In this document: positions 53,054 through 61,478 of the stretch, one piece after another
How positions within the stretch are numbered: the stretch's first letter is position 1
Layout: every line of letters begins with the position of its first letter
Origin: Microbacterium sp. SORGH_AS_0888
GTDB lineage: Bacteria > Actinomycetota > Actinomycetes > Actinomycetales > Microbacteriaceae
Length of the DNA stretch: 64,000 nt
Assembly (NCBI RefSeq): GCF_030818905.1
Contig: NZ_JAUTAZ010000001.1
Location: 3,038,001-3,102,000, forward strand
Reading direction: 5' to 3'
Position numbers and translations under genes: made by a program
Notes under the pieces: generated by a model
Databases searched by the model: none
What the model was told of the DNA's origin: nothing
Seen by the model: only the letters and a program-made list of their open reading frames with translations

Positions 53054-53935
53054 ATGCCCGAACACGTCGTCCTCTTCGACACCGACCTCGGCACGGATGT
53101 CGATGACGCCCTGGCGCTCGCCGTGCTCCTCGGCACGCCCGAGGTGGAGCTGCGGGGGGTGACCACCGTCTACGGCGACACCGTGCTGCGCGCGCGTCTG
53201 GCCGCGCGCTACGCGGCGCTGGCCGGGCGACCCCTGGTCGCGGCCGCCGGGCGGGAGCTCACGCTCTCCGGACGCGAGGTGTGGTGGGCCGGTCATGAGG
53301 GGACCCTGCATGATCGACTCGAGCGCGAGCAGGTCTCCGACGTCGACGGCGTCGAGGTGCTCGTCTCGAGCGTCCTGGCCGAGCCGGGGCTCGTCGACGT
53401 CATCGCGGTGGGGCCGCTGACCAACGTCGCGGCGGCGATCGAGCAGGACGCCCGTTTCGCGCCGAGCGTGCGTCACCTGTGGATCATGGGCGGCGCCTTC
53501 GAGACCGACGAGCCCGAGCACAACCTGCGCAGCGACGTCACCGCCGCCAACCGCGTGTTCGCGGCCGGCATCCCGACCACGGTGGCATCCCTCGATGCCA
53601 CGCGGAGGGTCGTGATGCGCGAGGAGCAGCTCGGCGTGATCGCCCGCAGCGGACCGCTCGGCGCAGCGCTCGAGCGCGACATCCATCAGTGGTGGGCGTT
53701 CTGGAACGAGACCTGGAACGTGCCGCACGACCCCGTGGTGGTGCTCGCGATGACCCGGCCGGAGCTCTTCTCGTTCTCGCCGTTCGGCACCGTCACCGTG
53801 ATCGCCGACGGCCCGGAGGAGGGCGTGTCCCGCTTCGTGCCCGACCCCGCCGGGACCGTGCGCTACATCGACGGCATCGACACGGCCGCGGTGGCCGAGG
53901 CGATCGTCGCCGGGGTCGTCGCCGCGCAGGCCTGA
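53054..53935 (+). CDS. Nucleoside hydrolase 1 (IUNH family)
   Basis: 293 residues. The calcium-site motif LFDTDLGTDVDDALALAVLLG (7-27) and the GPLTNVAAAI and LWIMGGAFE segments near 118-160 define inosine-uridine-preferring nucleoside hydrolases. NLRSDVTAANRVF holds a later active-site region (the usual EFN/EWN is replaced by HNLRSD). It splits a ribonucleoside to base and ribose in the cytosol. No ribosome-binding site; a promoter box lies close to ATG 53054. Confidence 0.88.
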   Translation: MPEHVVLFDTDLGTDVDDALALAVLLGTPEVELRGVTTVYGDTVLRARLAARYAALAGRPLVAAAGRELTLSGREVWWAGHEGTLHDRLEREQVSDVDGVEVLVSSVLAEPGLVDVIAVGPLTNVAAAIEQDARFAPSVRHLWIMGGAFETDEPEHNLRSDVTAANRVFAAGIPTTVASLDATRRVVMREEQLGVIARSGPLGAALERDIHQWWAFWNETWNVPHDPVVVLAMTRPELFSFSPFGTVTVIADGPEEGVSRFVPDPAGTVRYIDGIDTAAVAEAIVAGVVAAQA

Positions 53936-53969
53936 GCCGCCGGGCGCGCTGGGCAGGGTCCGGCGTGCC

Positions 53970-54941
53970 TCAGCGGGCGTCGACCGCCGCGACCACGGCC
54001 TCCGGGGTGTCCGGGGTCGAGGCGAGGATCCCCATCAGGTAGGCGGCGAACCGCTCGCCGTCGATCCGGGCCGCGGCGGTGGCGTTCGGCGCATCCGACC
54101 ACCGGTCGAAGACCGTCGCCCCGCGGGTGAGCGCGGAGTCGGTCTCGACCGCCACCCGGTAGGGCACGTCCTCCTGGCCCAGCTCGACGTCGAGCGACAG
54201 CGCGACGGACAGCGAGTCGGGGTGGGTGGAGCCGTCGATCCCGGCCTGCAGGTCGAAGTCGAACGTGGCCTGGTTCGCGCGCACGAAGAAGCGTGAGAGC
54301 GGCGTGCCGAGCGCTGCGATCTCGTTCACCCGCTCCTGGTCGAACACGGCGTCGCGCAGGGTCAGCGGATCCCATGTGACCAGTCGCACGTCCGGGAAGC
54401 CCGCTCGCAGGGTGATGGCCGCTGCCTCCGGGTCGACGTAGATGTTGAACTCGCCCGCCGGGGTGATGTTGCCGCGGCCGTTGATCGAGCCGCCCATGAT
54501 GGTCAGGCGCTCGACGCGTGCGGCGAACCCGGGGTCGAGCGCGGTGGCCAGCGCGATGTTGGTGAGCGGCCCGATCGCGACGATCCGCAGGCGGCCCTCG
54601 TACTCGCGGGACAGGCGGATGAGGGCGAGTGCGGCATGCTCGGACTCGGGCTGCTGCCCGTCCTCGGGCCGTCGGATGCCGCCGACACCGTCGCCGTGCA
54701 CCTCGGCGGCGTCGACCCAGTCCCGCAGCAGCGGGCGGTCGGCGCCCAGGTGCACGGGGACCTGACCGGCGCGACCGGCGAGGGCGATCGTGAGCAGCGC
54801 GTTGTGCACCTGCTGCTCGAACCCGACGTTGCCGGCGACCATCGTGACCGCTTTGAGGTCGCTGCGCGGGTCGAGCATCCCGACCAGGAGGGCGAAGCAG
54901 TCGTCGGCGGCGGTGTCGGTGTCGATCACGAGAGGAATCAC
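53970..54941 (-). CDS. Nucleoside hydrolase 2 (IUNH family)
   Basis: 323 residues from GTG 54941. VIDTDTAADDCFALL (about 5-19) is the metal motif (DxDxxxDD), GPLTNIALATAL near 115, TIMGGSINGRGNITPAGEFNIYVDPEAA near 140-168 with the canonical EFN site, and a later ETDSALTRGATV region with an active-site-like Asp. Sequence is distant from hydrolase 1, so the pair likely differs in base preference. It is convergent with hydrolase 1 and divergent from the PF07090-deoD operon. Confidence 0.88.
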   Translation of the reverse strand: MIPLVIDTDTAADDCFALLVGMLDPRSDLKAVTMVAGNVGFEQQVHNALLTIALAGRAGQVPVHLGADRPLLRDWVDAAEVHGDGVGGIRRPEDGQQPESEHAALALIRLSREYEGRLRIVAIGPLTNIALATALDPGFAARVERLTIMGGSINGRGNITPAGEFNIYVDPEAAAITLRAGFPDVRLVTWDPLTLRDAVFDQERVNEIAALGTPLSRFFVRANQATFDFDLQAGIDGSTHPDSLSVALSLDVELGQEDVPYRVAVETDSALTRGATVFDRWSDAPNATAAARIDGERFAAYLMGILASTPDTPEAVVAAVDAR

Positions 54942-55051
54942 CTCGCGAGAGTACCTGAACGGCGCGGCCCGCCCGGCGGCGGAGGCCCGCCCGGCAGGGC
55001 GATGCGCCCGAGAGTTTACGGACCTGTAACAGCCGCGCCTCATGGCGTGCG

Positions 55052-55067
55052 TGCAAATGCATTTGCA
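55052..55067. promoter_or_regulatory. Perfect 16-bp palindrome in a divergent promoter region
   Basis: TGCAAATGCATTTGCA, 7 bp before ATG 55075 and about 110 bp before the nucleoside hydrolase 2 start. It is the best copy of the TGCAAA-N4-TTTGCA box. Its position next to the start codon fits repression of the PF07090-deoD operon. Confidence 0.7.
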
Positions 55068-55074
55068 TAGTCAC

Positions 55075-55833
55075 ATGGCGCGCGTGTTGCTCGTAGGAGA
55101 GTCCTGGTTCGTCCACTCGATCCATCAGAAGGGTTTCGACTCGTTCACGACCTCCACATATGAGGAGGGCGGAGCGGAGTTCGTCGCCGCACTCCGCGGG
55201 GGTGACCACGTCGTGACCCACATCCCCGCCCATCGCGTCGAACACGACTTCCCCCGCACGGCGGCCGGGATCGCGGACATCGCGGATGTCGTCGTCCTCT
55301 CCGACATCGGGGCGAACACCTTCCAGCTGCCCGCCGAGGTGTTCGCCCGCTGCGGTGTCGTCGAGGACCCGATCGCCGCGCTGCGTGAGTTCGTGGCCCG
55401 GGGAGGGGCGCTGCTCATGGTGGGCGGGTACCTGAGCTTCTCCGGGATCGACGCGAAGGCGCGCTGGGCGCACACGGTCCTCGCCGAGACGCTCCCGGTC
55501 GGCGTCCTCGACCGCGACGACCGCATCGAGCTGCCGGCCGGCGCGGCGCCGCGGGTGTGCGAGCCGACGCATCCGATCGTCGCCGGCCTCGACCGCGAGT
55601 GGCCGCCCGTGCTGGGGCTGAACCAGGTGGTCGCCGCCCCCGCGGGCGCGGTCCTCGCGACGGTCGACGCGCATCCGCTGCTCGTGGTGGGAGAGTGGGA
55701 GGCGGGACGCACCGCCGCCTTCACGTCCGACCTCGCGCCCCACTGGGCCCCGCCCGCCTTCCTGGCGTGGCCGGGCTACGCCGTCCTGTTCGACCGCATC
55801 GTCCGCTGGCTGTCCCGAGAGGAAATCGCATGA
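55075..55833 (+). CDS. PF07090-type glutamine amidotransferase-like protein
   Basis: 252 residues from ATG 55075. RVLLVGESWFVHSIHQKGFDSFTTSTYEEGG (about 3-33), VTHIPAHRVEHDFPRTAAGIADIADVVVLSDIGANTFQLP (about 52-90) and ALLMVGGYLSFSGIDAKARW near 125 match the PF07090 class I amidotransferase-like family. No Cys-His-Glu triad is obvious, so it may be a non-amidotransferase member. It is coupled to deoD (ATGA overlap), so a role in nucleoside or ribose handling is inferred. Leaderless start is likely; no ribosome-binding site precedes the ATG. Confidence 0.78.
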   Translation: MARVLLVGESWFVHSIHQKGFDSFTTSTYEEGGAEFVAALRGGDHVVTHIPAHRVEHDFPRTAAGIADIADVVVLSDIGANTFQLPAEVFARCGVVEDPIAALREFVARGGALLMVGGYLSFSGIDAKARWAHTVLAETLPVGVLDRDDRIELPAGAAPRVCEPTHPIVAGLDREWPPVLGLNQVVAAPAGAVLATVDAHPLLVVGEWEAGRTAAFTSDLAPHWAPPAFLAWPGYAVLFDRIVRWLSREEIA

Positions 55834-56549
55834 CAACTCCCCACATCGCGGCCCGGGAGGGCCAGATCGCGAGTCGTGTGATCATGCCCGGCGACCCGCG
55901 GCGTGCGCAGCGCATCGCCGAGACCCGGCTGGAGAGGCCCGAGCTCGTGACGGACGTGCGCGGCATCCTCGGGTTCACGGGGCTGTTCGAGGGCGAGCCG
56001 ATGACCGTCATGGCCTCCGGCATGGGCGCCCCCTCGATCACGATCTACGCGACCGAGCTCGTGCGCTTCTACGGCGTGCGCTCGATCGTCCGCGTCGGGA
56101 CCGCCGGCGGCATCCACCCGGATGTCGCGGTGCGCGATGTCGTCGTCGCCACGGCCGCGCACACCGACTCGGCCATGTCGCAGACGCGGGTCCCGGGCGT
56201 CGTGTTCAGCCACGCCCCGGACTTCTCGCTCGCCGCCGCGGCCGTCGCGGCGAAGGCCGCGGTCGCCGTCCCGGTGCACGTCGGCTCGGTGTTCTCGTCC
56301 GATCACTTCTATGCGACGCCGACGGAGCGGTTCGCCCAGCTCGCCGCGCACGGAGCGCTCGCGGTCGAGATGGAGGCGGCGGGGCTGTACGCGGTCGGCG
56401 CCGCGGAGGGGGCTCGGACCCTCACGGTCCTCACCGTGACGGATCTGCTCGCCACGGGGGAGTCGTTGTCGGCGAGTGATCGCGAGACCTCGTTCGACGG
56501 CGCATTGACGCTCGCGCTCGCCGCGCTGCGGGAGCCGCGCGAGCGGTGA
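55830..56549 (+). CDS. deoD: Purine-nucleoside phosphorylase, DeoD type
   Basis: 239 residues, exactly the usual DeoD length. TPHIAAREGQIASRVIMPGDPRRAQRIAE (3-31), RGILGFTG, RVGTAGG near 85 and HFYATPTERF with LAVEMEAAGLYAVGAAEGARTLTVLTVTD near 172-200 are hexameric PNP/UDP signatures (EMEA Glu and the final Asp of the base site). It converts purine nucleosides and phosphate to base and ribose 1-phosphate. It completes nucleoside breakdown alongside the two hydrolases. Confidence 0.93.
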   Translation: MTTPHIAAREGQIASRVIMPGDPRRAQRIAETRLERPELVTDVRGILGFTGLFEGEPMTVMASGMGAPSITIYATELVRFYGVRSIVRVGTAGGIHPDVAVRDVVVATAAHTDSAMSQTRVPGVVFSHAPDFSLAAAAVAAKAAVAVPVHVGSVFSSDHFYATPTERFAQLAAHGALAVEMEAAGLYAVGAAEGARTLTVLTVTDLLATGESLSASDRETSFDGALTLALAALREPRER

Positions 56550-56653
56550 CGTGCGGATCCCGTCTCGGTGATCGAGGGTGCCTCCGCGGGAGGGGGCGCC
56601 GTGCGTCGTGTCGCCCTCCACTGCTGTTGCCTTCGCTCCGCACCGGTGCGTCT

Positions 56654-56669
56654 TGCGCAACAGTCGCGT
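56654..56669. promoter_or_regulatory. Candidate IclR operator at the iclR promoter
   Basis: TGCGCAACAGTCGCGT ends where the -10 TAGGCT (56669-56674) begins. CTGTTGC at 56624-56630 and GCAACAG at 56657-56663 are an inverted pair around it. The motif reappears, with one extra T, before gbcA. Confidence 0.6.
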
Positions 56670-56674
56670 AGGCT
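56669..56674 (+). promoter_or_regulatory. -10 box of the iclR gene
   Basis: TAGGCT about 30 bases before ATG 56705, with GAGGAG in the leader. It abuts the candidate operator, so autorepression is likely. Confidence 0.5.
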
Positions 56675-56704
56675 GAGGAGATCCCTGAGACCGAGGAGCC
56701 CCGC

Positions 56705-57499
56705 ATGAGCAGCGCAGACGTCGCCGACGATGTCGCCGGATCGGGTGGCTCGGTGCAGTCCGTCGACCGGGCCATCCAGATCCTCGAGATGCTGTCGGAC
56801 GCCTCCGCGCTCGGAGTGAGCGAGATCTCCCGCCGTCTCGGCGTCCACCGCTCGACCGCGTTTCGGCTGCTGGCGACCCTCGAGGCCCGCAACCTCGTCG
56901 AGCAGGAGGAGCGGCGGGGCACCTATCAGCTCGGCTTCGGCGTGCTGCGGCTGGCCGGCCGCATCACCGCGCGCATGGACATCGTCAAGGACGCGCAGCT
57001 CGTGTGCGACGAGCTCACCGCAGAGCTCAACGAGACGAGCAACGTCGCGATCCTCGACAACGGCGCCGCGGTCAACGTGACGCAGGCGACCGGGACCCGG
57101 CTGGTGTCGGTCACGCGCCAGTACGTGGGTCAGCGGACCCCGCTGCATGCGACGTCGACGGGCAAGGTGCTGCTGGCCCACGCCGCGCCGGAGGTCGTGA
57201 GGCAGGTGCTCGCGCAGCCGCTGGAGCAGTGCACCGAGAACACGCTCACCGTGCCGGCGACGCTCGAAGAGCACCTCGAGCTCGTGCGTCGTCGTGGGTG
57301 GGCGGCAGCCGCGGAGGAGTGGGAGTACGACACGAACGCGCTGGCGGTTCCCGTGCTCGGCATCGACGGCTCCGTGGTGGCGGCGCTGAGCATCACCGCT
57401 CCCAGCTTTCGGATGCCGGAGACCGCGTTCCCCGACCTCGTCGAGGTCCTGCTGCGTCATGCTCGGCAGCTGAGCGCCCGTCTGGGTGCGGCGGTCTGA
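56705..57499 (+). CDS. IclR-family transcriptional regulator, likely for betaine catabolism
   Basis: 264 residues. A winged HTH (about 18-75: VQSVDRAIQILEMLSD, LGVSEISRRLGVHRSTAFRLLATLEARNLVEQE) precedes the IclR ligand domain (about 90-260; TGTRLVSVTRQYVGQRTPLHATSTGKVLLAHA, VAALSITAPSFRM). It stands between deoD and gbcA, facing the same direction as gbcA. Shared motif copies before iclR and gbcA tie it to the betaine genes. Confidence 0.87.
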   Translation: MSSADVADDVAGSGGSVQSVDRAIQILEMLSDASALGVSEISRRLGVHRSTAFRLLATLEARNLVEQEERRGTYQLGFGVLRLAGRITARMDIVKDAQLVCDELTAELNETSNVAILDNGAAVNVTQATGTRLVSVTRQYVGQRTPLHATSTGKVLLAHAAPEVVRQVLAQPLEQCTENTLTVPATLEEHLELVRRRGWAAAAEEWEYDTNALAVPVLGIDGSVVAALSITAPSFRMPETAFPDLVEVLLRHARQLSARLGAAV

Positions 57500-57615
57500 C
57501 CTCGCCATCGCGGCTCCATGGCCGTGATGTGTCACGGATGTTTCTGTCCAGAGAAGAATCGCGACGCTCGCCTCGTCGGCGTTGACACTGCCTCTGCGGG
57601 GGGATGAAAATCGGC

Positions 57616-57659
57616 ATGTCGCGCGTAATGCGCAACATGTCGCGTCATACGCGCGACAT
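57616..57659. promoter_or_regulatory. Overlapping inverted repeats before gbcA
   Basis: ATGTCGCG at 57616 and 57637 and its complement CGCGACAT at 57652 make two adjacent palindromes: 57616-57638 with a 5-base spacer and one mismatch, and 57637-57659 with a 7-base spacer and perfect arms. The segment TGCGCAACATGTCGCGT (57629-57645) matches the iclR promoter motif. Confidence 0.65.
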
Positions 57660-57719
57660 CCCCGTTCCGATGCGCCACGGCTCCCGCCCGCCGGGCGCGC
57701 CCCGTCGAAGGATCACGAG

Positions 57720-59006
57720 ATGCCCGCTACCGTCGTCCGCTCCCACGACAACGTGACCACCCGCCGTCTGGTCGCCGAGCGCACACCCGGGCACAGCCTC
57801 CCCGCCCCCTTCTACACGAGCGACGAGATCTTCGACCTGGATCTCGAGGCCGTCTTCGGCCGGCACTGGATCTTCGTCGCGTCCGAGGCCGAGATCCGAG
57901 AGCCCGGCGACTACGTCACGGTCGAGTTCGGCAAGACCTCGCTCATCGTGATCCGCGACGACGACGAGAACGTCCAGGTGCTGCACAACGTCTGCCGTCA
58001 CCGCGGTGCCCGCATCCTGACTCCCGGCGCGGGCTCGGTGGGGAACCTCGTCTGCGGCTACCACCAGTGGACCTACAAGCCCGACGGGACGCTCGTGTGG
58101 GCGGCATCCGCGGCCGACGACTTCGACACGAGCTGCCACAGCCTGCGACAGGTCGCGTTCCGCTCGATCGCGGGCCTCATCTACGTGAACCTCTCGGACG
58201 AGCCCAACGACGACATCGACGAGGTCGCGGCCATCGTCGAGCCCTACTTCGAGCAGCACCAGCTGCGGCGCGCCAAGGTCGCCAAGCAGATCGACCTCAT
58301 CGAGCTGGGCAACTGGAAGCTCACGATGGAGAACAACCGCGAGTGCTACCACTGCGACATGCACCCCGAGCTCGGCTGCACGTACTTCATCACCTGGGGC
58401 TACCCGGAGGACGCCATCCCGCCGCACCTGCAGGAGACCCACGAGCGCTACCTCGCGGCCGAGGCCGAGCTTGAGCACAAGTGCATCGAGCGCGGTCTCG
58501 CCTTCCGGGGCATCGAGCAGCTCGACACGCGCACGATGGGTTTCCGGGTGCAGCGCGAGGCGCTCGACGGTGAGGGCGAGTCGTACAGCATGACCGGCGC
58601 CAAGCTCGTGACGAAGCTCCTCGGGGACTTCGACGACGCCAAGCTGGGGCGCCTGTCGATGCACACGCAGCCGAACTTCTGGTGCCACTTCATGGCCGAT
58701 CACGCGATCACCTTCGCGGTCCTGCCGATCGCGCCGGGCCGCACGCTCGTGCGCACGACGTGGCTCGTGCACGAAGACGCCGTCGAGGGCGTCGACTACG
58801 ACGTCGACGACCTCACCTACGTGTGGCGCGCGACCAACGATCAGGATGCGGAGTTCGTCGCGCTCGCCCAGCGCGGCGTCACCGACCCCGCCTACATCCC
58901 CGGCCCGTACGTGCCGAGCGAGTACCAGGTGAACGCGTTCTGCAACTGGTACATCGACCAGCTCAACGCCCACCTGGATGCCGAGTCTGCCGAGGCCGCG
59001 CAGTGA
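57720..59006 (+). CDS. gbcA: Glycine betaine demethylase, Rieske oxygenase subunit (GbcA-like)
   Basis: 428 residues. Rieske centre Cys92/His94 (VCRHRGA) and Cys112/His115 (VCGYHQWTYKPDG), then mononuclear iron region NWKLTMENNRECYHCDMHPEL near 200 with ENNRECYHCDxHPEL as in GbcA/stachydrine demethylases. It converts betaine to dimethylglycine plus formaldehyde with electrons from GbcB. Related Rieske enzymes use carnitine or proline betaine, so betaine is the best but not proven substrate. The reductase gene overlaps its stop (GTGA). Operator-like repeats precede the start. Confidence 0.88.
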   Translation: MPATVVRSHDNVTTRRLVAERTPGHSLPAPFYTSDEIFDLDLEAVFGRHWIFVASEAEIREPGDYVTVEFGKTSLIVIRDDDENVQVLHNVCRHRGARILTPGAGSVGNLVCGYHQWTYKPDGTLVWAASAADDFDTSCHSLRQVAFRSIAGLIYVNLSDEPNDDIDEVAAIVEPYFEQHQLRRAKVAKQIDLIELGNWKLTMENNRECYHCDMHPELGCTYFITWGYPEDAIPPHLQETHERYLAAEAELEHKCIERGLAFRGIEQLDTRTMGFRVQREALDGEGESYSMTGAKLVTKLLGDFDDAKLGRLSMHTQPNFWCHFMADHAITFAVLPIAPGRTLVRTTWLVHEDAVEGVDYDVDDLTYVWRATNDQDAEFVALAQRGVTDPAYIPGPYVPSEYQVNAFCNWYIDQLNAHLDAESAEAAQ

Positions 59007-60082
59007 CCCCGACGTTCGCGCCGGCGGCTCTGCTGCACGATCACGACCGCTGGGACGACGACCCCGCCCCTCGGATGCTGCGGTGCACCCGCATCGTCGC
59101 CCGCACGCCGCAGGTGTCGACCTTCGAGTTCGTCTCGGACGACCGCCGCGCCCTGCCGCGCGCCGCCGGTCAGTACGTGACGGTCAGCGCCGACATCGAC
59201 GGCGAGCGGGTCAGCCGCTGCTACACCGTCAGCTCGCCGCCCACCCGCCCGTACTCGGTTCAGCTGACGGTCAAACGCGAAGCCGACGGCGTCTTCTCGC
59301 GGTGGCTGCACGACACCCTCCGGGTGGGTGACCGCCTCGAGCTGAGCGGACCGGCGGGGGAGTTCTCGACCGCCTTCCACCCCGCGGAGCGCGTTCTGCT
59401 GCTGGCGGCGGGCGTGGGAATCACGCCGATGGTCGCGGTCCTGGAAGCCCTGCACGACCTCGGCGACGCCACGGACGCGGTCCTGCTGCACAACTCGCAC
59501 GACCCCGACGCGGTCGTGTTCCGCGACGAGCTCCGCGCCCTCGCGGCGGGCAGCGACAGCATCCGCGTGATCCAGGCCGTCTCGGTCGACCCCGCCGGCA
59601 GGTGGGAGGGACCGGTGGGACGTCTGGATGCCGACATGCTCACGCGGAACGTGCCCGACCTGTCCGCGCGTGAGGTGTTCGTCTGCGGCCCCGACGCGTA
59701 CATGCAGCATGCCGTGGCGCTGCTGGAGGAGCTCGGAGTCCCAGCCGAACGCATCCACGTCGAGTCGTTCGTGCTCGCCGAGATCGCTCCGCCCGAGGTC
59801 AGCGACACCGAGGGCGCGCCGGGCCACACCGTGCACTTCGCGCGCAGCGGGAAGAGCGTCGTGATCGCGGAGGGGGAGACCGTCCTCCAGGCCGCGAAAC
59901 AGGTGGGCATCCGGATCATGACGTCGTGTCAGAACGGTCTCTGCGGCACCTGCAAGATCGTCAAGATCGCGGGCGAGGTCGACATCGCGCACAATGGCGG
60001 CATCCGCCAGCGGGAGATCGACGCCGGCAAGATCCTCGCCTGCTGCTCGCGGCCGAAGGGGCCCGTGGAGGTCGACGTCTGA
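59003..60082 (+). CDS. gbcB: Betaine demethylase reductase (GbcB-like FAD/2Fe-2S protein)
   Basis: 359 residues. An FNR-like FAD/NAD(P)H domain (RCYTVSSPPTRPYSVQLTVK near 73, LLAAGVGITPMVAVLEAL near 132, VFVCGPDAYMQHAVALL near 228) is followed by a plant-type 2Fe-2S ferredoxin domain with SCQNGLCGTC (Cys309, 314, 317) and a fourth Cys near 347. This order, FAD first and ferredoxin last, is that of GbcB/YeaX reductases. GTG 59003 overlaps the gbcA stop, so the pair is coupled. Confidence 0.9.
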   Translation: MTPTFAPAALLHDHDRWDDDPAPRMLRCTRIVARTPQVSTFEFVSDDRRALPRAAGQYVTVSADIDGERVSRCYTVSSPPTRPYSVQLTVKREADGVFSRWLHDTLRVGDRLELSGPAGEFSTAFHPAERVLLLAAGVGITPMVAVLEALHDLGDATDAVLLHNSHDPDAVVFRDELRALAAGSDSIRVIQAVSVDPAGRWEGPVGRLDADMLTRNVPDLSAREVFVCGPDAYMQHAVALLEELGVPAERIHVESFVLAEIAPPEVSDTEGAPGHTVHFARSGKSVVIAEGETVLQAAKQVGIRIMTSCQNGLCGTCKIVKIAGEVDIAHNGGIRQREIDAGKILACCSRPKGPVEVDV

Positions 60083-60131
60083 CCGCGCCCGTTCCCGGCT
60101 CGTCGTCCGCACCGCGTGCGACAGTTGATGG

Positions 60132-60614
60132 ATGCTCCGACTCGCGCAGATAGATGATGCCGATGCGATCGGACGCTTTCAGACACGGGCGTGGGAACAG
60201 GCCTACCGCGGTCTCGTCGCCGATGAATACCTGGATGTCACGACATGGCGGGTCCGCGCCGCGCGCTGGCGACACAGGATCGCGTCCGGCGAGCGTGCGG
60301 TGTGGCTCGCAGAGGTCGACGGGGCCGCGGTCGGCGTGGCGAGCACCGCACCGACGTCGAAGGACCGCCCCGATCTGCCGGCGCTGGAGCTCGCGTCGAT
60401 CTACGTGGATGCCGCCTGGCACGGTCGCGGAGTGGCGTCGTCGCTGCTGGACCACGCGATCGGCGCCTCGCCCGCGCATCTGGGGGTGTTCGACGCGAAC
60501 GCCCGAGCGCAGCGCTTCTACGCGAAGCATGGATTCGTCGCGACGGGCGACGTGCAGGTCGACGCCGACACAGGGCTGGGCGAGACGCGATGGGTGCGGG
60601 GCGGCTCGGACTGA
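60132..60614 (+). CDS. GNAT-family N-acetyltransferase
   Basis: 160 residues. ASIYVDAAWHGRGVASSLLDHAI near 85-107 is the acetyl-CoA motif A and NARAQRFYAKHGFVATGD near 118-135 is motif B. The acceptor amine is unknown. It lies between gbcB and the broken MerR gene and is not obviously part of betaine metabolism. Confidence 0.85.
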   Translation: MLRLAQIDDADAIGRFQTRAWEQAYRGLVADEYLDVTTWRVRAARWRHRIASGERAVWLAEVDGAAVGVASTAPTSKDRPDLPALELASIYVDAAWHGRGVASSLLDHAIGASPAHLGVFDANARAQRFYAKHGFVATGDVQVDADTGLGETRWVRGGSD

Positions 60615-60708
60615 CGACGCTCAGCGACGCTCCCCGGAGATCGCTGCAGGCCCGAGGGCCGATCGCGGGTGCGACGTCGAGTCGGCCTTCGCGCGGTTCT
60701 CGCTTGCT

Positions 60709-60725
60709 CCTCACGCTACGTGAGG
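60709..60725. promoter_or_regulatory. MerR-type operator
   Basis: CCTCACG-CTA-CGTGAGG, perfect 7-bp arms, 17 bp before ATG 60742. This CCTCACG/CGTGAGG dyad is a familiar MerR-family operator in actinobacteria. It suggests autoregulation of the gene below. Confidence 0.75.
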
Positions 60726-60741
60726 TTCTCGCGTCGGCGTC

Positions 60742-61403
60742 ATGGACAGGACGATAGGTGAGGTCGCGGCGCAAGCCGGGGTCACGGAGCGCACGTTGCG
60801 GTACTACGAGGAGCGAGGGCTGCTCGTGCCCGAGCGCGGCAGCGACGGACGTCGGCGATACGACGCGGCACAGGTCGAGCGGCTGTATCGGATCCGATTG
60901 ATGCGGGAGCTGGGGAGCCCGTTGGCGGGGCTCGATCCGGACTCGACGGACCTGGTCGGTCTGACGGAGCGACGTCTGGCCGACATCGACTCGAGGATCG
61001 CCGAGCTGGCGCGACACCGGCAGCGCGTGCGAACGGTCGAGGAGCGCCTGCTGAGCGGTGACGTTCCCACCGACGGCGAGCTGCTGGGCGTCCTGGCCGG
61101 CATCGATGATGCCGAGTCGGGCCTGGATCGGCGGCTGACGCTGCTCGTGTATCGCGATATCGAGGCGGCGCAGCGGTATCTGGTCGAGGTGTTCGGTTTC
61201 GCGCCGGGGAATCTGGTGCGTGACGCGCCACCCACTGCATGGCGATGTACGTCTCGGACGTCGATGCCCAGTACCGTCGCGCGCGTGGAGCGGGCGCGGA
61301 GATCGTGTACGAGCCGACCGAGATGTCTTATGGTGTGCGCGAGTTCGGGGCGCGCGACGGAGAGGGCACCCTCTGGTCGTTCATGCAGGCGGGTGTCGAG
61401 TGA
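60742..61403 (+). pseudogene. MerR regulator fused to a VOC/glyoxalase domain, broken by an internal deletion
   Basis: The HTH part is intact: TIGEVAAQAGVTERTLRYYEERGLL (about 4-28) and a coiled coil to about 115. The glyoxalase-fold sensor begins as RRLTLLVYRDIEAAQRYLVEVFGFAPG and stops near 61220. Its end reappears in another frame from 61239 to TGA 61401: MAMYVSDVDAQYRRARGAGAEIVYEP and DGEGTLWSFMQAGVE. About 50-60 residues of the usual domain are missing at the junction. The DNA-binding half may still be made, so loss of sensing rather than of all function is possible. Confidence 0.78.
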
Positions 61404-61478
61404 CCTCTGGCCCCCGCTCGCCGAGCGAGAACGCCTCGGGCACGTCAGGCCGCGGCGCGAGCGGGAGCCGCAGCGCGC

